Shown here: positions 27,448 through 37,412 of the stretch, piece after piece
Layout: the number at the start of each line of letters is the position of its first letter
How positions within the stretch are numbered: the stretch's first letter is position 1
Assembly: GCF_000974985.2 (NCBI RefSeq)
Contig: NZ_LAVA02000004.1
Location: forward strand, 116,717 to 180,716
Source: Streptomyces mangrovisoli
GTDB lineage: Bacteria; Actinomycetota; Actinomycetes; Streptomycetales; Streptomycetaceae
Direction of reading: 5' to 3'
Length of the DNA: 64,000 nucleotides
The notes under the pieces: generated by a model
Database searches by the model: none
What the model was told of the DNA's origin: nothing
The model's input: the letters and a program-made list of their open reading frames with translations, nothing else
Made by a program: the position numbers and the translations under genes

Positions 27448-28623
27448 ATGGAGACGGACTGTACGAGACACCCCGGGGTCGCCCCCCTCGCTGCCGGCAC
27501 CCGGCTGCTGCACATCGGCCCGCACAAGACCGGGACCACCGCCATCCAGGGCGCGCTGTTCGCCGCCAAGGACGACCTGCCGGCGCACGGTGTGGTGTTC
27601 CCCGCGCACAGCCGGCACCCGATGGAAGCCGCCCTCGCCGCCTGCGCGCGCCCCGCGATGATGGGCGACACGGTGCCGACCGAGAAGCACTGGACGCGAC
27701 TGCTGGACGCGGTGCGCGCCTCGGGCGGCCGGACGTCCGTGGTGAGCAGCGAGTTCTTCGCCGACGCCCCGGACGACGCCACGGCCCTGCGGATCGTGGA
27801 GCAGCTCGGCGGTGAGCGCGTGCACGTCCTGGTCACGCTGCGCCCGCTGGCGCGGATCATGCCCTCGCAGTGGCAGCAGTACGTGCAGAACGGCCTGCGC
27901 ATGGGATACGGCGACTGGCTGGAGCACATGCTCCGCAAGCCGCCGTACGAGGCCCCCAACCCGAGCTTCTGGCGGCGGCACCGGCACGACCGGCTGGTCG
28001 AGCGGTGGGCGCGGGTCGTCGGTCCCGAGCGCGTGACCGTCGTGGTGGTGGACGACCGCGACCGGGACGGACTGATGCGCACGTTCGAAAAACTCCTCGG
28101 TCTTCCCGAACAAATCCTGCAACCGGTTCCGGACACGGTGAATCGTTCTCTCACCTTGGCGGAGACGGAAATGGTAAGAAACCTGAACGTCGAATTCCGC
28201 GGCAATGGGCTCCCCGACGAGCTGTATTCGCGCCTCGTCCGCAACGGCGCCGTGCTGCATATGAAGAACGCCTGCAGTCCGACAGCCGATGATGTGAAGA
28301 TCGTTACGCCGCGCTGGGCACTGGAATCGGCCGCCGCCGTCGGCGCCGAGTCGGCCGAGCGGATCGCCGGCCTCGGCGTCCGGGTGATCGGCGACACGGC
28401 CCTGCTGGGTGCCGTACCGGAGTCGGCGGAGGAGCCCCCCGCGAAGGCGCGGATCGCGCCCGAGGTGGCGGCCCAGGCCCTCTACGGAGCCCTCGCCGCC
28501 GTCGCGGCCACCGCTCCGGCAAGTGCGACGGGGTCCCAGGTGCGCACGGTGCACCAGACACCGTCCAAGGATCTGGTGAGAGTTCTGGGGCACCGGTGTC
28601 TGAAGAGGCTGCGCCGTCGTTGA
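27448..28623 (+). CDS. P-loop sulfotransferase-like protein
   Basis: Protein of 391 residues. Near the start, LLHIGPHKTGTTAIQGAL matches the 5'-phosphosulfate-binding loop of sulfotransferases (GxxKxGTT). A central segment with LRPLARIMPSQWQQYV resembles their 3'-phosphate-binding region. Acceptor unknown; as first gene of a set for cell-wall glycopolymer synthesis it may decorate that polymer. Codons between about 28080 and 28310 are richer in A/T than the flanks. ATG 27448 is chosen over TTG 27442. No ribosome binding site is evident. Confidence 0.75.
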   Translation: METDCTRHPGVAPLAAGTRLLHIGPHKTGTTAIQGALFAAKDDLPAHGVVFPAHSRHPMEAALAACARPAMMGDTVPTEKHWTRLLDAVRASGGRTSVVSSEFFADAPDDATALRIVEQLGGERVHVLVTLRPLARIMPSQWQQYVQNGLRMGYGDWLEHMLRKPPYEAPNPSFWRRHRHDRLVERWARVVGPERVTVVVVDDRDRDGLMRTFEKLLGLPEQILQPVPDTVNRSLTLAETEMVRNLNVEFRGNGLPDELYSRLVRNGAVLHMKNACSPTADDVKIVTPRWALESAAAVGAESAERIAGLGVRVIGDTALLGAVPESAEEPPAKARIAPEVAAQALYGALAAVAATAPASATGSQVRTVHQTPSKDLVRVLGHRCLKRLRRR

Positions 28624-28835
28624 TCCAGCGTGAACGGACTCACAGGAATTACCGAGCCGATTCCGAGCAGGCGTGGAGGGTTGTCGTAGAGCGTCTTCGG
28701 CAGGGCAAGATGAATGAAGGGTTGCGCGCGTATATGCAGCGAACGGCGTTCACCTTGCAGAGCAGTTACTCGAAGTGGGACCATTTCCGGGTTCCGTGTC
28801 GCCACAAGGTAGGTCACCTGTGTCTCAGCCGATAG
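28596..28835 (+). CDS. Possible small protein in the gap before the cytidylyltransferase
   Basis: Frame of 79 codons overlapping the end of the preceding gene and the first codons of the next. Codon third positions are less G/C-biased than in real neighbours, and no family is recognised. It fills a 196-base intergenic space that may instead be a regulatory leader. Reported as a weak candidate only. Confidence 0.2.
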   Translation: MSEEAAPSLIQRERTHRNYRADSEQAWRVVVERLRQGKMNEGLRAYMQRTAFTLQSSYSKWDHFRVPCRHKVGHLCLSR

Positions 28836-30319
28836 CCAAGCCCCGAACGACCGCGGTGGTCCTGGCCGGAGGAACCGGCCAGCGCGTAGGGCTGGCGATC
28901 CCCAAGCAGCTGCTGAAGATCGCCGGCAAGGCAGTCATCGAACACACCCTGACCACCTTCGAGAAGGCCGACTCCGTCGACGACGTCATCGTGCTGATGG
29001 CGCCGGGCTTCGTGCCGGACGTCGAGAAGATCGTGGCCAAGGCCGGGCTGCGCAAGGTCAGGGCCGTCATCGAGGGCGGCGCCACGCGCAACGAGACCAC
29101 CGAGCGCGCCATCACGGCCCTCGGCGAGGGGCTGGCCGAGGGGGAGGACCTCAACGTCCTCTTCCACGACGCCGTGCGCCCGCTGCTCTCCCAGCGCGTC
29201 ATCGACGACTGCGTCGCGGCGCTGGCGCGGTACGAGGCGGTGGACGTCGCGATCCCCTCCGCGGACACCATCATCGTCACGCGCACGCACGGCCAGGACG
29301 GCGAGTTCATCACCGAGATCCCGGACCGCTCCCGGCTGCGCCGCGGCCAGACGCCCCAGGCGTTCAAGCTCTCCACCATCCGCCACGCCTACGAGATCGC
29401 CGCCGGCGACCCCAACTTCCAGGCCACGGACGACTGCTCGGTGGTGCTCAAGTACCTGCCGGACGTGCCGATCCACGTGGTGGCGGGCGACGAGTACAAC
29501 ATGAAGGTCACTCAGCCGGTCGACGTCTTCATCGCCGACAAGCTCTTCCAGCTCGGCTCCACGGCCGCGCCGGAGCAGAAGAACGACGACGTCTACCGCG
29601 AACTGCTCACCGGCAAGACCGTGGTGGTCTTCGGCGGCTCCTACGGCATCGGCAAGGACATCGCCGAGATCGCGGGCGCGTACGGCGCCACCGTGTACGC
29701 GCTGGGCCGCTCCACCACCGGGACCCACGTGGAGAAGCCGGAGGAGGTCGACGACGCGCTGTCCAAGGCGTACGCGGAGACCGGCCGGGTCGACTACGTC
29801 GTCAACACCGCGGGCGTGCTGCGCATCGGCAGGCTCGCGGAGACCGACAACGCCACCATCGAGGAGGCGCTGAAGGTCAACTACCTGGCACCGGTGCAGA
29901 TCGCCCGGTCGGCGTACAAGTACCTCGCCGAGACCAAGGGCCAGTTGCTGCTCTACACCTCCAGCAGCTACACCCGCGGCCGCGCCGAGTACAGCCTGTA
30001 CTCCTCCACCAAGGCGGCCATGGTCAACCTGACCCAGGCGCTCTCGGACGAGTGGGCGGCCGAGGGCATCCGGGTGAACTGCGTGAACCCCGAACGCACC
30101 GCCACGCCCATGCGGACCAAGGCTTTCGGGGAGGAGCCCGCGGGCACGCTGCTCTCCTCCGAGGCCGTCGCCCGCACCTCCCTCGACGTGCTGTTGTCGG
30201 AGCTGACGGGCCATGTCATCGACGTGCGCCAGCAGGACCCGACGGCCGACGCCAGCAAGGCGTCCGGCTTCGAACAGGCCCTCGCGGGCGTGCTCGACCG
30301 GCATGACGACATGGCATAA
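28820..30319 (+). CDS. Bifunctional cytidylyltransferase/SDR protein (CDP-ribitol-type synthesis)
   Basis: Protein of 499 residues with two domains. Residues 1-240 are an IspD/TarI-like cytidylyltransferase: AVVLAGGTGQRVGLAIPKQLL, the RNETTERA loop, FHDAVRP and TDDCSVV. Residues about 262-490 are a short-chain dehydrogenase: GKTVVVFGGSYGIGKDIAE for the nucleotide, NTAG, and YSLYSSTKAA with the Tyr/Lys pair. The same fusion in Haemophilus (Acs1/Bcs1) reduces ribulose-5-phosphate and makes CDP-ribitol. A polyol-CDP donor for a wall polymer is thus the likely product. GTG 28820 follows AAGGTAGG by about seven bases. Confidence 0.85.
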   Translation: MSQPIAKPRTTAVVLAGGTGQRVGLAIPKQLLKIAGKAVIEHTLTTFEKADSVDDVIVLMAPGFVPDVEKIVAKAGLRKVRAVIEGGATRNETTERAITALGEGLAEGEDLNVLFHDAVRPLLSQRVIDDCVAALARYEAVDVAIPSADTIIVTRTHGQDGEFITEIPDRSRLRRGQTPQAFKLSTIRHAYEIAAGDPNFQATDDCSVVLKYLPDVPIHVVAGDEYNMKVTQPVDVFIADKLFQLGSTAAPEQKNDDVYRELLTGKTVVVFGGSYGIGKDIAEIAGAYGATVYALGRSTTGTHVEKPEEVDDALSKAYAETGRVDYVVNTAGVLRIGRLAETDNATIEEALKVNYLAPVQIARSAYKYLAETKGQLLLYTSSSYTRGRAEYSLYSSTKAAMVNLTQALSDEWAAEGIRVNCVNPERTATPMRTKAFGEEPAGTLLSSEAVARTSLDVLLSELTGHVIDVRQQDPTADASKASGFEQALAGVLDRHDDMA

Positions 30320-30459
30320 TCTGGGCAATTAGCCCTAAATGATTCAGGCCCTTGCGAGTGCTCGGCCATCGGGCATTCACGGGGGCCTGCGCCTTCCCGC
30401 AAGGCGCACTCCGCAACGTCACCACTGAAAACCGGCACCCCTCTCAGAGCAGGTTCTTC

Positions 30460-32508
30460 GTGATATCCACCGCTATTCGCGTCGCCCGGGTGGGCAGCGC
30501 GGCCGAGCTGGCGGCGGCGGCCCTGATGACGCTGGGCTATCCCGTCCTCATGCTCGCCGCGCTGCTCCCGAGCGTCCCCGCCTTCGCGGCCGCCGCCGCC
30601 GTGACCTATCTGGCGGACCAGTATCTGCACCACAAGGGCAGCTACCTGATCAACCGCCTGAGCAAGGTCCGTGCGGGCCTGTCGATCAGGTTCCTGATCC
30701 GGCAGCTGCTGCTCATCCTCCTGCTCGCACGGCTGTCCCTGTCCGACGATCTGATCTTCTTCGCCGCCATCGCGTGCTTCATCGGCTTCTACGGCCTCCA
30801 GGCCCCGCACGGCGCGCTGGTCACCCTGATCCGCAACCGCCGCCGGATGCCCGTCGCCACCCGCAACGTGGACCTCAAGGCGCGCATCCGCATCCCCGAG
30901 GCCCCGCCCCAGTGGCTGCTGAACCGTTCGGCGGAGAAGATCCTCCACCTCGACCTCGCCGCCGTGACGGGGCTGCTGATCGCCGCCGCCATGGACTCCG
31001 CGCTGCCCGCCTTCATCGGCATAGGGGTCACCCTCGCCCTCGGCTCCCTGTACGTGCTCGCGCTGGTGCCGTACGTGCGCGGCGGGCGGATCCCGCCGAC
31101 CGCCGAGAAGGTCCTCGCCGCCATGGACGACTGGCTGCTGGAGTACCGGCCGGAGACGATCCTCTACTTCTCCGGCTCCAAGGACTCCGCCTACCAGGTC
31201 AACATGTGGCTGGAGACGATGGAGCAGCTGGACACCCGGCCGCTGATCATCCTGCGCGAGCGGGTCATCCTGCAGAACCTGGCGCCCACCACGGTCCCCG
31301 TCGTCTGCGTGCCCGGAGGGGTGCACCTGATGAACCTGGACCTGTCCACGGTGCGCGTCGCGCTCTACGCCGCGAACGTGGGCAAGAACATCCACCTGCT
31401 GCGCGTGCCCACCATGAAGCACGTGTTCATCGGCCACGGCGACAGCGACAAGCTCGCCAGCGTCAACCCGTTCAGCAAGGTCTACGACGAGGTGTGGACC
31501 GCCGGCCGTGCGGGCCGCGACCGCTACGCCATCGCCGACGTCGGCGTGCGCGACGAGGACATCGTGGAGGTCGGGCGCCCCCAGCTGGCCCCGATCCGGC
31601 CCTGGCGGGGCGTGCCCGAGGGCCGTGTCCCCACCGTGCTGTACGCGCCCACCTGGGAGGGCTGGGACGACGACCCCGGCAACACCTCGCTCGTGCTGGC
31701 CGGCGAGAACATCGTGCGCGCCCTCACCCAGGCGGACCCGCCGGTCCGGGTGCTGTACAAGCCGCACCCGTTCACCGGCACCGTCAGCCCCGAGGCGGCC
31801 GCCGCGCACCGGCGCGTCACGGCGCTGGTGGAGCAGGCCGCCCTCGAACGCGTGGCCGACGCCCGGTTCCCCCTCGACCCGGCCGCCCAGGACGCGGCGA
31901 AGGCGGAACTGGCCCGGATCGAGGCCCGGCTCGACGAACTGGCCGGCCACGGCGGCGACAAGGGCGACGAGGCCGACGCCACCCGCGACGGCGTGGTCGA
32001 CCTCGCCCGGCACGGCGAGATCGCCCGGCTGCGCACCGAGTGGGACACCGCCTACTGGGCCTCCTTCGGCAGCCACGAGCACCGCGTCGTCGAGGGCGCC
32101 GAGCCGCGGCTGTACGACTGCTTCAACGTGTCCGACGCGATGGTCTCCGACATCTCCAGCGTCGTCTCCGACTTCATCGCGAGCGGCAAGCCGTACGCCG
32201 TCACCGACTCGGCGGAGCTGGGCGCGGAGGAGTTCAAGCGGCAGAACACCGCGGTGCGCGCCGCGGTGATCCTCTCCAACTCCGCCACCGAGCTGGGCGA
32301 GCTGCTGGCCGCGGTCCGCGACCGCGCGGCCGACCCGCTGGCGGAGGACCGGCGCGAGCTGAAGGCGTACCTGCTCGGGCCCGAGAAGCCGACGTCGATC
32401 GAGCAGTTCAACACGGCGGTCGCCGATCTCGGGCTCAAGGCCGACACGCGCAACGTCGGCCAGGAGGCGCGCGCCGCCACCGGCCCGGAGGCCGAACTGA
32501 CCGGCTGA
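30460..32508 (+). CDS. CDP-glycerol/ribitol glycerophosphotransferase-like membrane protein
   Basis: Protein of 682 residues. The first ~230 residues hold about five hydrophobic segments. The cytoplasmic C-terminal domain resembles TagF-type polymerases: MKHVFIGHGDSDK, VLYAPTWEGWDDDP, LYKPHPFTG and VSDAMVSDISSVVSDFI are the recognisable family blocks for CDP-polyol binding and catalysis. It would use the CDP-polyol made by the upstream enzyme to extend a teichoic-acid-like polymer. An Ala/Asp/Arg-rich insertion lies near residues 465-510. GTG 30460 follows AGCAGG by six bases; TTG 30352 would add 36 poorly conserved-looking residues. Confidence 0.82.
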   Translation: MISTAIRVARVGSAAELAAAALMTLGYPVLMLAALLPSVPAFAAAAAVTYLADQYLHHKGSYLINRLSKVRAGLSIRFLIRQLLLILLLARLSLSDDLIFFAAIACFIGFYGLQAPHGALVTLIRNRRRMPVATRNVDLKARIRIPEAPPQWLLNRSAEKILHLDLAAVTGLLIAAAMDSALPAFIGIGVTLALGSLYVLALVPYVRGGRIPPTAEKVLAAMDDWLLEYRPETILYFSGSKDSAYQVNMWLETMEQLDTRPLIILRERVILQNLAPTTVPVVCVPGGVHLMNLDLSTVRVALYAANVGKNIHLLRVPTMKHVFIGHGDSDKLASVNPFSKVYDEVWTAGRAGRDRYAIADVGVRDEDIVEVGRPQLAPIRPWRGVPEGRVPTVLYAPTWEGWDDDPGNTSLVLAGENIVRALTQADPPVRVLYKPHPFTGTVSPEAAAAHRRVTALVEQAALERVADARFPLDPAAQDAAKAELARIEARLDELAGHGGDKGDEADATRDGVVDLARHGEIARLRTEWDTAYWASFGSHEHRVVEGAEPRLYDCFNVSDAMVSDISSVVSDFIASGKPYAVTDSAELGAEEFKRQNTAVRAAVILSNSATELGELLAAVRDRAADPLAEDRRELKAYLLGPEKPTSIEQFNTAVADLGLKADTRNVGQEARAATGPEAELTG

Positions 32509-32559
32509 CCCGCGCCGCCGGCCCCCCGCGCGGCGCCGCACGCACCGGCGCCGCAGGTC

Positions 32560-32589
32560 CGGCCCCCCGGGAACCTTCCCGGGGGGCCG
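32560..32589 (+). terminator. Terminator-like hairpin after the phosphotransferase gene
   Basis: Perfect 14-bp inverted repeat (32560-32573 with 32576-32589) with almost no spacer. There is no T-run, but the stem is extremely stable. The following ~130 bases hold degenerate CGGTCGRCGGC repeats and no gene. Confidence 0.7.
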
Positions 32590-32720
32590 AACTGTTCGCG
32601 CTCGCGCCGCGTATGTAACTGCGGCCGACGGCAGCGGTGACTGCGGTCGGCGACGGCCGCGACGGGCGGTCGACGGCGATCGCGACGCGCGGTCGGCGGC
32701 AGCGGGGACGAGGGGGAGAC

Positions 32721-33980
32721 GTGAACGTCGCTCAGCCTGACGTCAGCGTGATCATCGGGGCGTACGACGCGATGCCCTACCTGGCCGAATGCCTGGACTC
32801 CGTCACGGCCCAGACGATCGACCCGGCCCGCGTCGAGGTGGTCGCCGTCGACGACGGCTCGACCGACGGCACCGGCGCCTTCCTGGACGAGTTCGCCGCC
32901 CGCGCCCCCATGCCGGTCACCGTGATCCACCAGGACAACTCCGGGGGTCCGAGCGGCCCGCGCAACATCGGCCTGGACAAGGCCGCCGGGCGGTACGTGT
33001 TCTTCCTGGACGCCGACGACCGGCTCGGCCCCGAGGCCCTCGCGCGCATGGTCGCCATGGCCGACCGCAACGGCACCGACGTGGTCCTCGGCCGCGTCGA
33101 GGGCGTCAACCGCACGGCGCCGAAGACCATGTGGGGCCGCAACCTCGAACGCACCGACGTCTTCTCCTCCCGGATCAAGTTCGCCCTCAGCGCCCAGAAG
33201 CTGTTCCGCCGCGCGCTGCTCGACCGCCACGGGATGCGTTTCGACGAGTCGCTGTGGACCGGCGAGGACGCCCTGTTCACGATGGAGGCGTATCTGCGCG
33301 CCGACGGCGTCTCCGTCGTCGCCGACCACACCTGCTACTACCTCGTGGGCCGCGACGACGGCAAACAGGTCACCAAGAACGGCAGTTACACCCTCCGCTT
33401 CGACTCCGCGCGCGCCCTGGCGGGGCTCATAGCGGACATGGTCCCGCCCGGGGAACGGCGCGACGCGCTGATGGTGCGGCCCTTCCTCATCACCCTGCTG
33501 CCGCAGTTCGGGCCCCGGTTCCTCAAGGACGACGAGGCCGTACGGCGGCACAAGTTCGAGCTCGCCAGGCCGCTGCTGGAGGCGTACTGGACGCCGGAGG
33601 CGGCCCGCCGGCTGCGGGTCGAGGAGCGGCTGCGACTGCACCTCGTGGCCGCCGGACGTCCCGAACTCCTCGTGGACGTGCTGGAGTTCATGAAGGCCAA
33701 GCGGCAGCCGAAGGCGGTGCTGGAGCGCCGCGGCACCCGGGTCCACCTGGCCTACCCGCACTTCCGCTCCGCGCGGGCCGGCATCCCCGACGCGGTCTAC
33801 CGCGCCGAACCCCGCGAGGCCCGCGCCGTCGACGGCTACCGCGAGGGCGGCGGCACGGGGCTGTGGCGCCGGGCGGCGGGCACGGTGCGGCGGGTGGCCG
33901 GCCGGGCGCGGCGGCTGGTCGTCGCCGGGCCGCGGCGCGTGGCGGGCACGGTGCGGCGCGCCCGGCCGGCCCGCCGCTGA
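32721..33980 (+). CDS. Family 2 glycosyltransferase
   Basis: Protein of 419 residues. The GT-A fold is at the N-terminus: VSVIIGAYDAMPYLAECLDS, DDGSTDGTG, GPSGPRNIGLDKA and the metal-binding DADD. A LWTGEDALF segment fits the acceptor/catalytic ED motif. The C-terminal ~150 residues are helical and end in a strongly basic Arg/Val/Ala tail that may bind membrane. Such GT2 proteins are common in teichoic-acid-type clusters. AGGGGGAG precedes GTG 32721. It closes the glycopolymer set before proB. Confidence 0.88.
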   Translation: MNVAQPDVSVIIGAYDAMPYLAECLDSVTAQTIDPARVEVVAVDDGSTDGTGAFLDEFAARAPMPVTVIHQDNSGGPSGPRNIGLDKAAGRYVFFLDADDRLGPEALARMVAMADRNGTDVVLGRVEGVNRTAPKTMWGRNLERTDVFSSRIKFALSAQKLFRRALLDRHGMRFDESLWTGEDALFTMEAYLRADGVSVVADHTCYYLVGRDDGKQVTKNGSYTLRFDSARALAGLIADMVPPGERRDALMVRPFLITLLPQFGPRFLKDDEAVRRHKFELARPLLEAYWTPEAARRLRVEERLRLHLVAAGRPELLVDVLEFMKAKRQPKAVLERRGTRVHLAYPHFRSARAGIPDAVYRAEPREARAVDGYREGGGTGLWRRAAGTVRRVAGRARRLVVAGPRRVAGTVRRARPARR

Positions 33981-34076
33981 CCCGCGTACGGACCACGCGT
34001 ACGGACGGTGAACGGGTGATCGCACGGCGCATGTCCGCTGCGTGGACCGATGCGCGGCGCCGGGCGCTCTTCGCGT

Positions 34077-34082
34077 AGATTG
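34077..34082 (+). promoter_or_regulatory. Candidate -10 element of proB
   Basis: TAGATT, matching the streptomycete TAGRRT consensus, about 52 bases before the proB start. Confidence 0.45.
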
Positions 34083-34133
34083 CGGAAGCGGCGCGGCCGC
34101 AGGTCGGCGCGCACGCGACGCGAGGGGACGGAA

Positions 34134-35261
34134 GTGGCAAGCGCAAGGCAGGCCGTCAACGAGGCCCGCAGGATCGTCGTCAAGGTCGGCTCGTCCTCGC
34201 TGACCACCGCCGCGGGCGGCCTCGACGCCGACCGGGTGGACGCCCTGGTCGACGTCCTCGCCAAGAGCCGCAGCGGGGGAGAGCGCGAGGTCGTCCTCGT
34301 CTCCTCCGGCGCCATCGCCGCCGGCCTCGCCCCGCTGGGACTGCGCCGCCGCCCCCGCGACCTCGCCCGCCAGCAGGCCGCCGCCAGCGTCGGCCAGGGC
34401 CTGCTGGTCGCCCGCTACACCGCCTCCTTCGCCCGCTACGGCGTGCGCGTCGGGCAGGTGCTGCTCACCTCGGACGACATGAGCCGCCGCGCCCACCACC
34501 GCAACGCCTCGCGCACCCTCGACCAGTTGCTCAGCATGGGCGCCTTCCCGATCGTCAACGAGAACGACACCGTCGCCACGGACGAGATCCGCTTCGGCGA
34601 CAACGACCGCCTCGCCGCCCTCGTCGCGCACCTGGTCCACGCCGATCTGCTGGTGCTGCTCTCCGACATCGACGGCGTCTACGACGGCGACCCCGCCAAG
34701 CCCGGCACCTCGCGGATAGCGGAGGTGCGGGGACCGGCCGACCTCGACGGCGTGGAGATCGGCAGCGCGGGCCGCGCCGGAGTCGGCACCGGCGGCATGG
34801 TGACCAAGGTGGAGGCGGCCCGGATCGCCGCCGCCGCGGGCATCCCGGTCGTGCTGACCAGCGCGGTGCACGCGGCCGAGGGGCTGACCGGCGGGGACAC
34901 CGGCACCTACTTCCACCCCACCGGCAAGCGCTCCGCGGACCGGCTGCTCTGGCTCCAGCACGCCTCGACCCCGCAGGGCTCCCTCACCCTCGACGACGGC
35001 GCCGTGCGCGCGGTCGTCGAGCGGCGCACCTCGCTGCTCCCGGCCGGTATCGCCGCCGTGGAGGGCGAGTTCAGCGCGGGCGACCCGGTCGAGCTGCGCG
35101 ACACCGCCGGACGCGCGGTCGCCCGCGGCCTGGTCAACTTCGACGCCAAGGAGATCCCCCTCCTCATCGGCCGCTCCACCCACGAACTCGCCCGCGAGCT
35201 GGGCCCGGAGTACGAACGCGAGGTCGTACACAGGGACGACCTGGTGCTTCTGCACCCGTAA
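34134..35261 (+). CDS. proB: Glutamate 5-kinase
   Basis: Protein of 375 residues that phosphorylates glutamate in the first step of proline synthesis. The amino acid kinase domain occupies 1-260 (VVKVGSSSLT, LVSSGAIAAGL, PIVNENDTV, GVGTGGMVTKVEAA). A PUA domain follows at about 285-365 (EFSAGDPVELRD, GLVNFDAKEI). GTG 34134 has GAGGGGA about six bases upstream. proA lies downstream, separated by one small gene, so the pathway genes are clustered but not strictly operonic. Confidence 0.96.
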   Translation: MASARQAVNEARRIVVKVGSSSLTTAAGGLDADRVDALVDVLAKSRSGGEREVVLVSSGAIAAGLAPLGLRRRPRDLARQQAAASVGQGLLVARYTASFARYGVRVGQVLLTSDDMSRRAHHRNASRTLDQLLSMGAFPIVNENDTVATDEIRFGDNDRLAALVAHLVHADLLVLLSDIDGVYDGDPAKPGTSRIAEVRGPADLDGVEIGSAGRAGVGTGGMVTKVEAARIAAAAGIPVVLTSAVHAAEGLTGGDTGTYFHPTGKRSADRLLWLQHASTPQGSLTLDDGAVRAVVERRTSLLPAGIAAVEGEFSAGDPVELRDTAGRAVARGLVNFDAKEIPLLIGRSTHELARELGPEYEREVVHRDDLVLLHP

Positions 35262-35389
35262 TCGGCCGAAACGTCCGCCCCGGCTGGTGGACGTTCCGCA
35301 AAACCGCCCCGCGAACCCTTGCGGCCTGCTCAACTTTGCTCAGGGACAGTTCCGCGCGGGCACCGCGTGACCGGGAGAAGGAGGCCGTC

Positions 35390-35866
35390 GTGAGACGAGT
35401 ACGCCCTGGGGCGGCGGCGTCCCGCGGCGGTCTGACGAGCGTCGCGGCCGGTGAGGCCTTCGAGGCGGCCGCGGTCGCCCCCGAGGTCGGGGCGGCCGGT
35501 GACGCCTTCGAGGAGCCCACCGAACTGCCCCGGCTGTGGCACGTCACCCTCAGCGTCTCCGGTGCCGAGGTCCCGCTGAAGGACCTGAGGCGCGGACTCG
35601 AACAACTCGCCCACGACCACCCCTTCCTGCTGACCAGCCGCTACGCCAACGACCACGCGGAGATCCGCTACTGGGAGGAGGCCCGCGACCTGCACGACGC
35701 CGCCGCGGTCGCGCTGCGGCTGTGGGGCGAGCACCGGCGCAGCGCCGACCTGCCGGCCTGGGAGATCGTCGGCCTGGAGGTCATCGACCGGGAGACCTAC
35801 CACCAGCGCGTCGCCGAGGGCTACGGACCGCCGCCGGCCGCCCCGGTAGGGGTTCATCCCTTCTGA
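35390..35866 (+). CDS. Conserved actinobacterial protein of unknown function between proB and proA
   Basis: Protein of 158 residues. The first ~45 residues are Ala/Glu-rich and probably disordered. The folded part (about 46-158) begins [36 protein letters not shown] and contains [32 protein letters not shown]. It ends [15 protein letters not shown]. The mix suggests a small alpha/beta fold. No catalytic motif is recognised. GTG 35390 has GAGAAGGAGG upstream. Confidence 0.7.
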   Translation: MRRVRPGAAASRGGLTSVAAGEAFEAAAVAPEVGAAGDAFEEPTELPRLWHVTLSVSGAEVPLKDLRRGLEQLAHDHPFLLTSRYANDHAEIRYWEEARDLHDAAAVALRLWGEHRRSADLPAWEIVGLEVIDRETYHQRVAEGYGPPPAAPVGVHPF

Positions 35867-35939
35867 CCTTTTCGGCCATTTCCGCGCGGGGACGCGTGCG
35901 CGGGGCGGGCGTCGACGAGGCGGGTCCGGCGGGGCGGCG

Positions 35940-36004
35940 CCCGACGGAGCGAGCCCGGGCGGGGCCCGGCGGAGCGAGCCCGGGCGGTGCCCGACGGGGC
36001 GAGG
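35940..36004 (+). repeat. 25-bp tandem repeat upstream of proA
   Basis: Units start at 35940, 35965 and 35990 (CCCGRCGGAGCGAGCCCGGGCGG), the third truncated. They lie in the 259-base non-coding gap before proA, just upstream of its likely promoter. Confidence 0.85.
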
Positions 36005-36113
36005 TGACGGGCGTGGGCGCGCGAGGAGCGGCGGGCGGAGTTCGCCCGCTTTGGCACGGTTACGGTGGCGTCTCGGTGTGCGGGACGAACCCAGGGCGCG
36101 CGCCGGTCCGCAC

Positions 36114-36119
36114 TACGCT
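36114..36119 (+). promoter_or_regulatory. Candidate -10 element for leaderless proA
   Basis: TACGCT exactly six bases before the ATG at 36126, with no ribosome binding site. Confidence 0.5.
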
Positions 36120-36125
36120 TCCCGT

Positions 36126-37412
36126 ATGACCACGCTCTCGCCGTACGACTCCATGTCCCCGGTCACCCGGGCCGCCTACCGTGCCAAGGCCGCCGCCGCC
36201 GATCTCGCGCCGCTGCCCCGGTCCGAGAAGGACGACGCGCTGCTCGCCATCGCGGACGCGCTGGAGGTCCGTACCGCCGAGATCGTCGAGGCCAACGCCA
36301 AGGACGTCGCCAAGGCCCGCGAGGCCGGCACCAGCGAGTCCGTCGTGGACCGGCTCACGCTCACCCCCGAGCGGGTCCGCGCCATCGCCTCCGACGTGCG
36401 GGACGTCGTCTCCCTGCCCGACCCGGTCGGCGAGGTCGTCCGCGGCTCCACCCTCCCCAACGGCATCGATCTGCGCCAGGTCCGCGTCCCGCTCGGCGTG
36501 GTCGGCATCATCTACGAGGCCCGTCCGAACGTCACCGTCGACGCCGCCGCCCTCTGCCTGAAGTCCGGCAACGCGGTGCTGCTGCGCGGCTCGGGCTCGG
36601 CCTACGAGTCGAACACCGCCCTCGTCCGGGTGATCCGGGACGCCGTGGGCGGCGCCGGGCTGCCCGCCGACGCCGTCCAGCTGGTGCCCGGCGAGGGGCG
36701 CGAGAGCGTGCGCGAGCTGATGCGCGCCCGCGGCCTGGTCGACGTGCTGATCCCGCGCGGCGGCGCCTCGCTGATCCAGACCGTCGTCTCCGAGTCCACC
36801 GTCCCGGTGATCGAGACCGGCACCGGCAACTGCCATGTCTACGTCGACGCGCACGCCGACATCGACATGGCGATCGACATCCTGATCAACTCCAAGGCCC
36901 AGCGGGTCAGCGTCTGCAACGCCGCCGAGACCCTGCTCGTCCACCAGGACATCGCCCCCGTGTTCCTGCCCCGCGCCCTGGACGCGCTCGCCGACGCCGG
37001 CGTCACCGTGCACGCCGACGACCGCGTGCTCGCGTACGCCAAGGACTCCCGGGCCACGGTCGTCGAGGCCGTCCCCGAGGACTGGGAGACGGAGTACCTC
37101 TCCTACGACATCGCCGCCGCCGTCGTCGACTCGCTCGACCGGGCCGTCGAGCACATCCGGCTGTGGACCTCCGGGCACACCGAGGCGATCGTCACCACCT
37201 CCCAGCAGGCCGCCCGCCGCTTCACCCGGTTGGTCGACTCCACCACCGTCGCCGTGAACGCCTCCACCCGGTTCACCGACGGCGGTCAGTTCGGCTTCGG
37301 CGCGGAGATCGGCATCTCCACCCAGAAGCTGCACGCCCGCGGGCCGATGGGACTGCCGGAGCTGACCAGCACGAAGTACATCGTCACAGGCGACGGGCAC
37401 ATCCGGCGCTGA
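36126..37412 (+). CDS. proA: Gamma-glutamyl-phosphate reductase
   Basis: Protein of 428 residues that reduces gamma-glutamyl phosphate to glutamate semialdehyde with NADPH in proline synthesis. It belongs to the aldehyde dehydrogenase superfamily: [34 protein letters not shown], and the catalytic cysteine in [12 protein letters not shown] near residue 264. A C-terminal [22 protein letters not shown] completes it. ATG 36126 gives the family N-terminus; its leaderless look distinguishes it from proB. Confidence 0.97.
   Translation: MTTLSPYDSMSPVTRAAYRAKAAAADLAPLPRSEKDDALLAIADALEVRTAEIVEANAKDVAKAREAGTSESVVDRLTLTPERVRAIASDVRDVVSLPDPVGEVVRGSTLPNGIDLRQVRVPLGVVGIIYEARPNVTVDAAALCLKSGNAVLLRGSGSAYESNTALVRVIRDAVGGAGLPADAVQLVPGEGRESVRELMRARGLVDVLIPRGGASLIQTVVSESTVPVIETGTGNCHVYVDAHADIDMAIDILINSKAQRVSVCNAAETLLVHQDIAPVFLPRALDALADAGVTVHADDRVLAYAKDSRATVVEAVPEDWETEYLSYDIAAAVVDSLDRAVEHIRLWTSGHTEAIVTTSQQAARRFTRLVDSTTVAVNASTRFTDGGQFGFGAEIGISTQKLHARGPMGLPELTSTKYIVTGDGHIRR

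Noticed and set aside
32052..35333. 1093-codon minus-strand frame across the GT2 and proB genes
   Set aside because: No motif or ribosome binding site, and it covers well-supported plus-strand genes.
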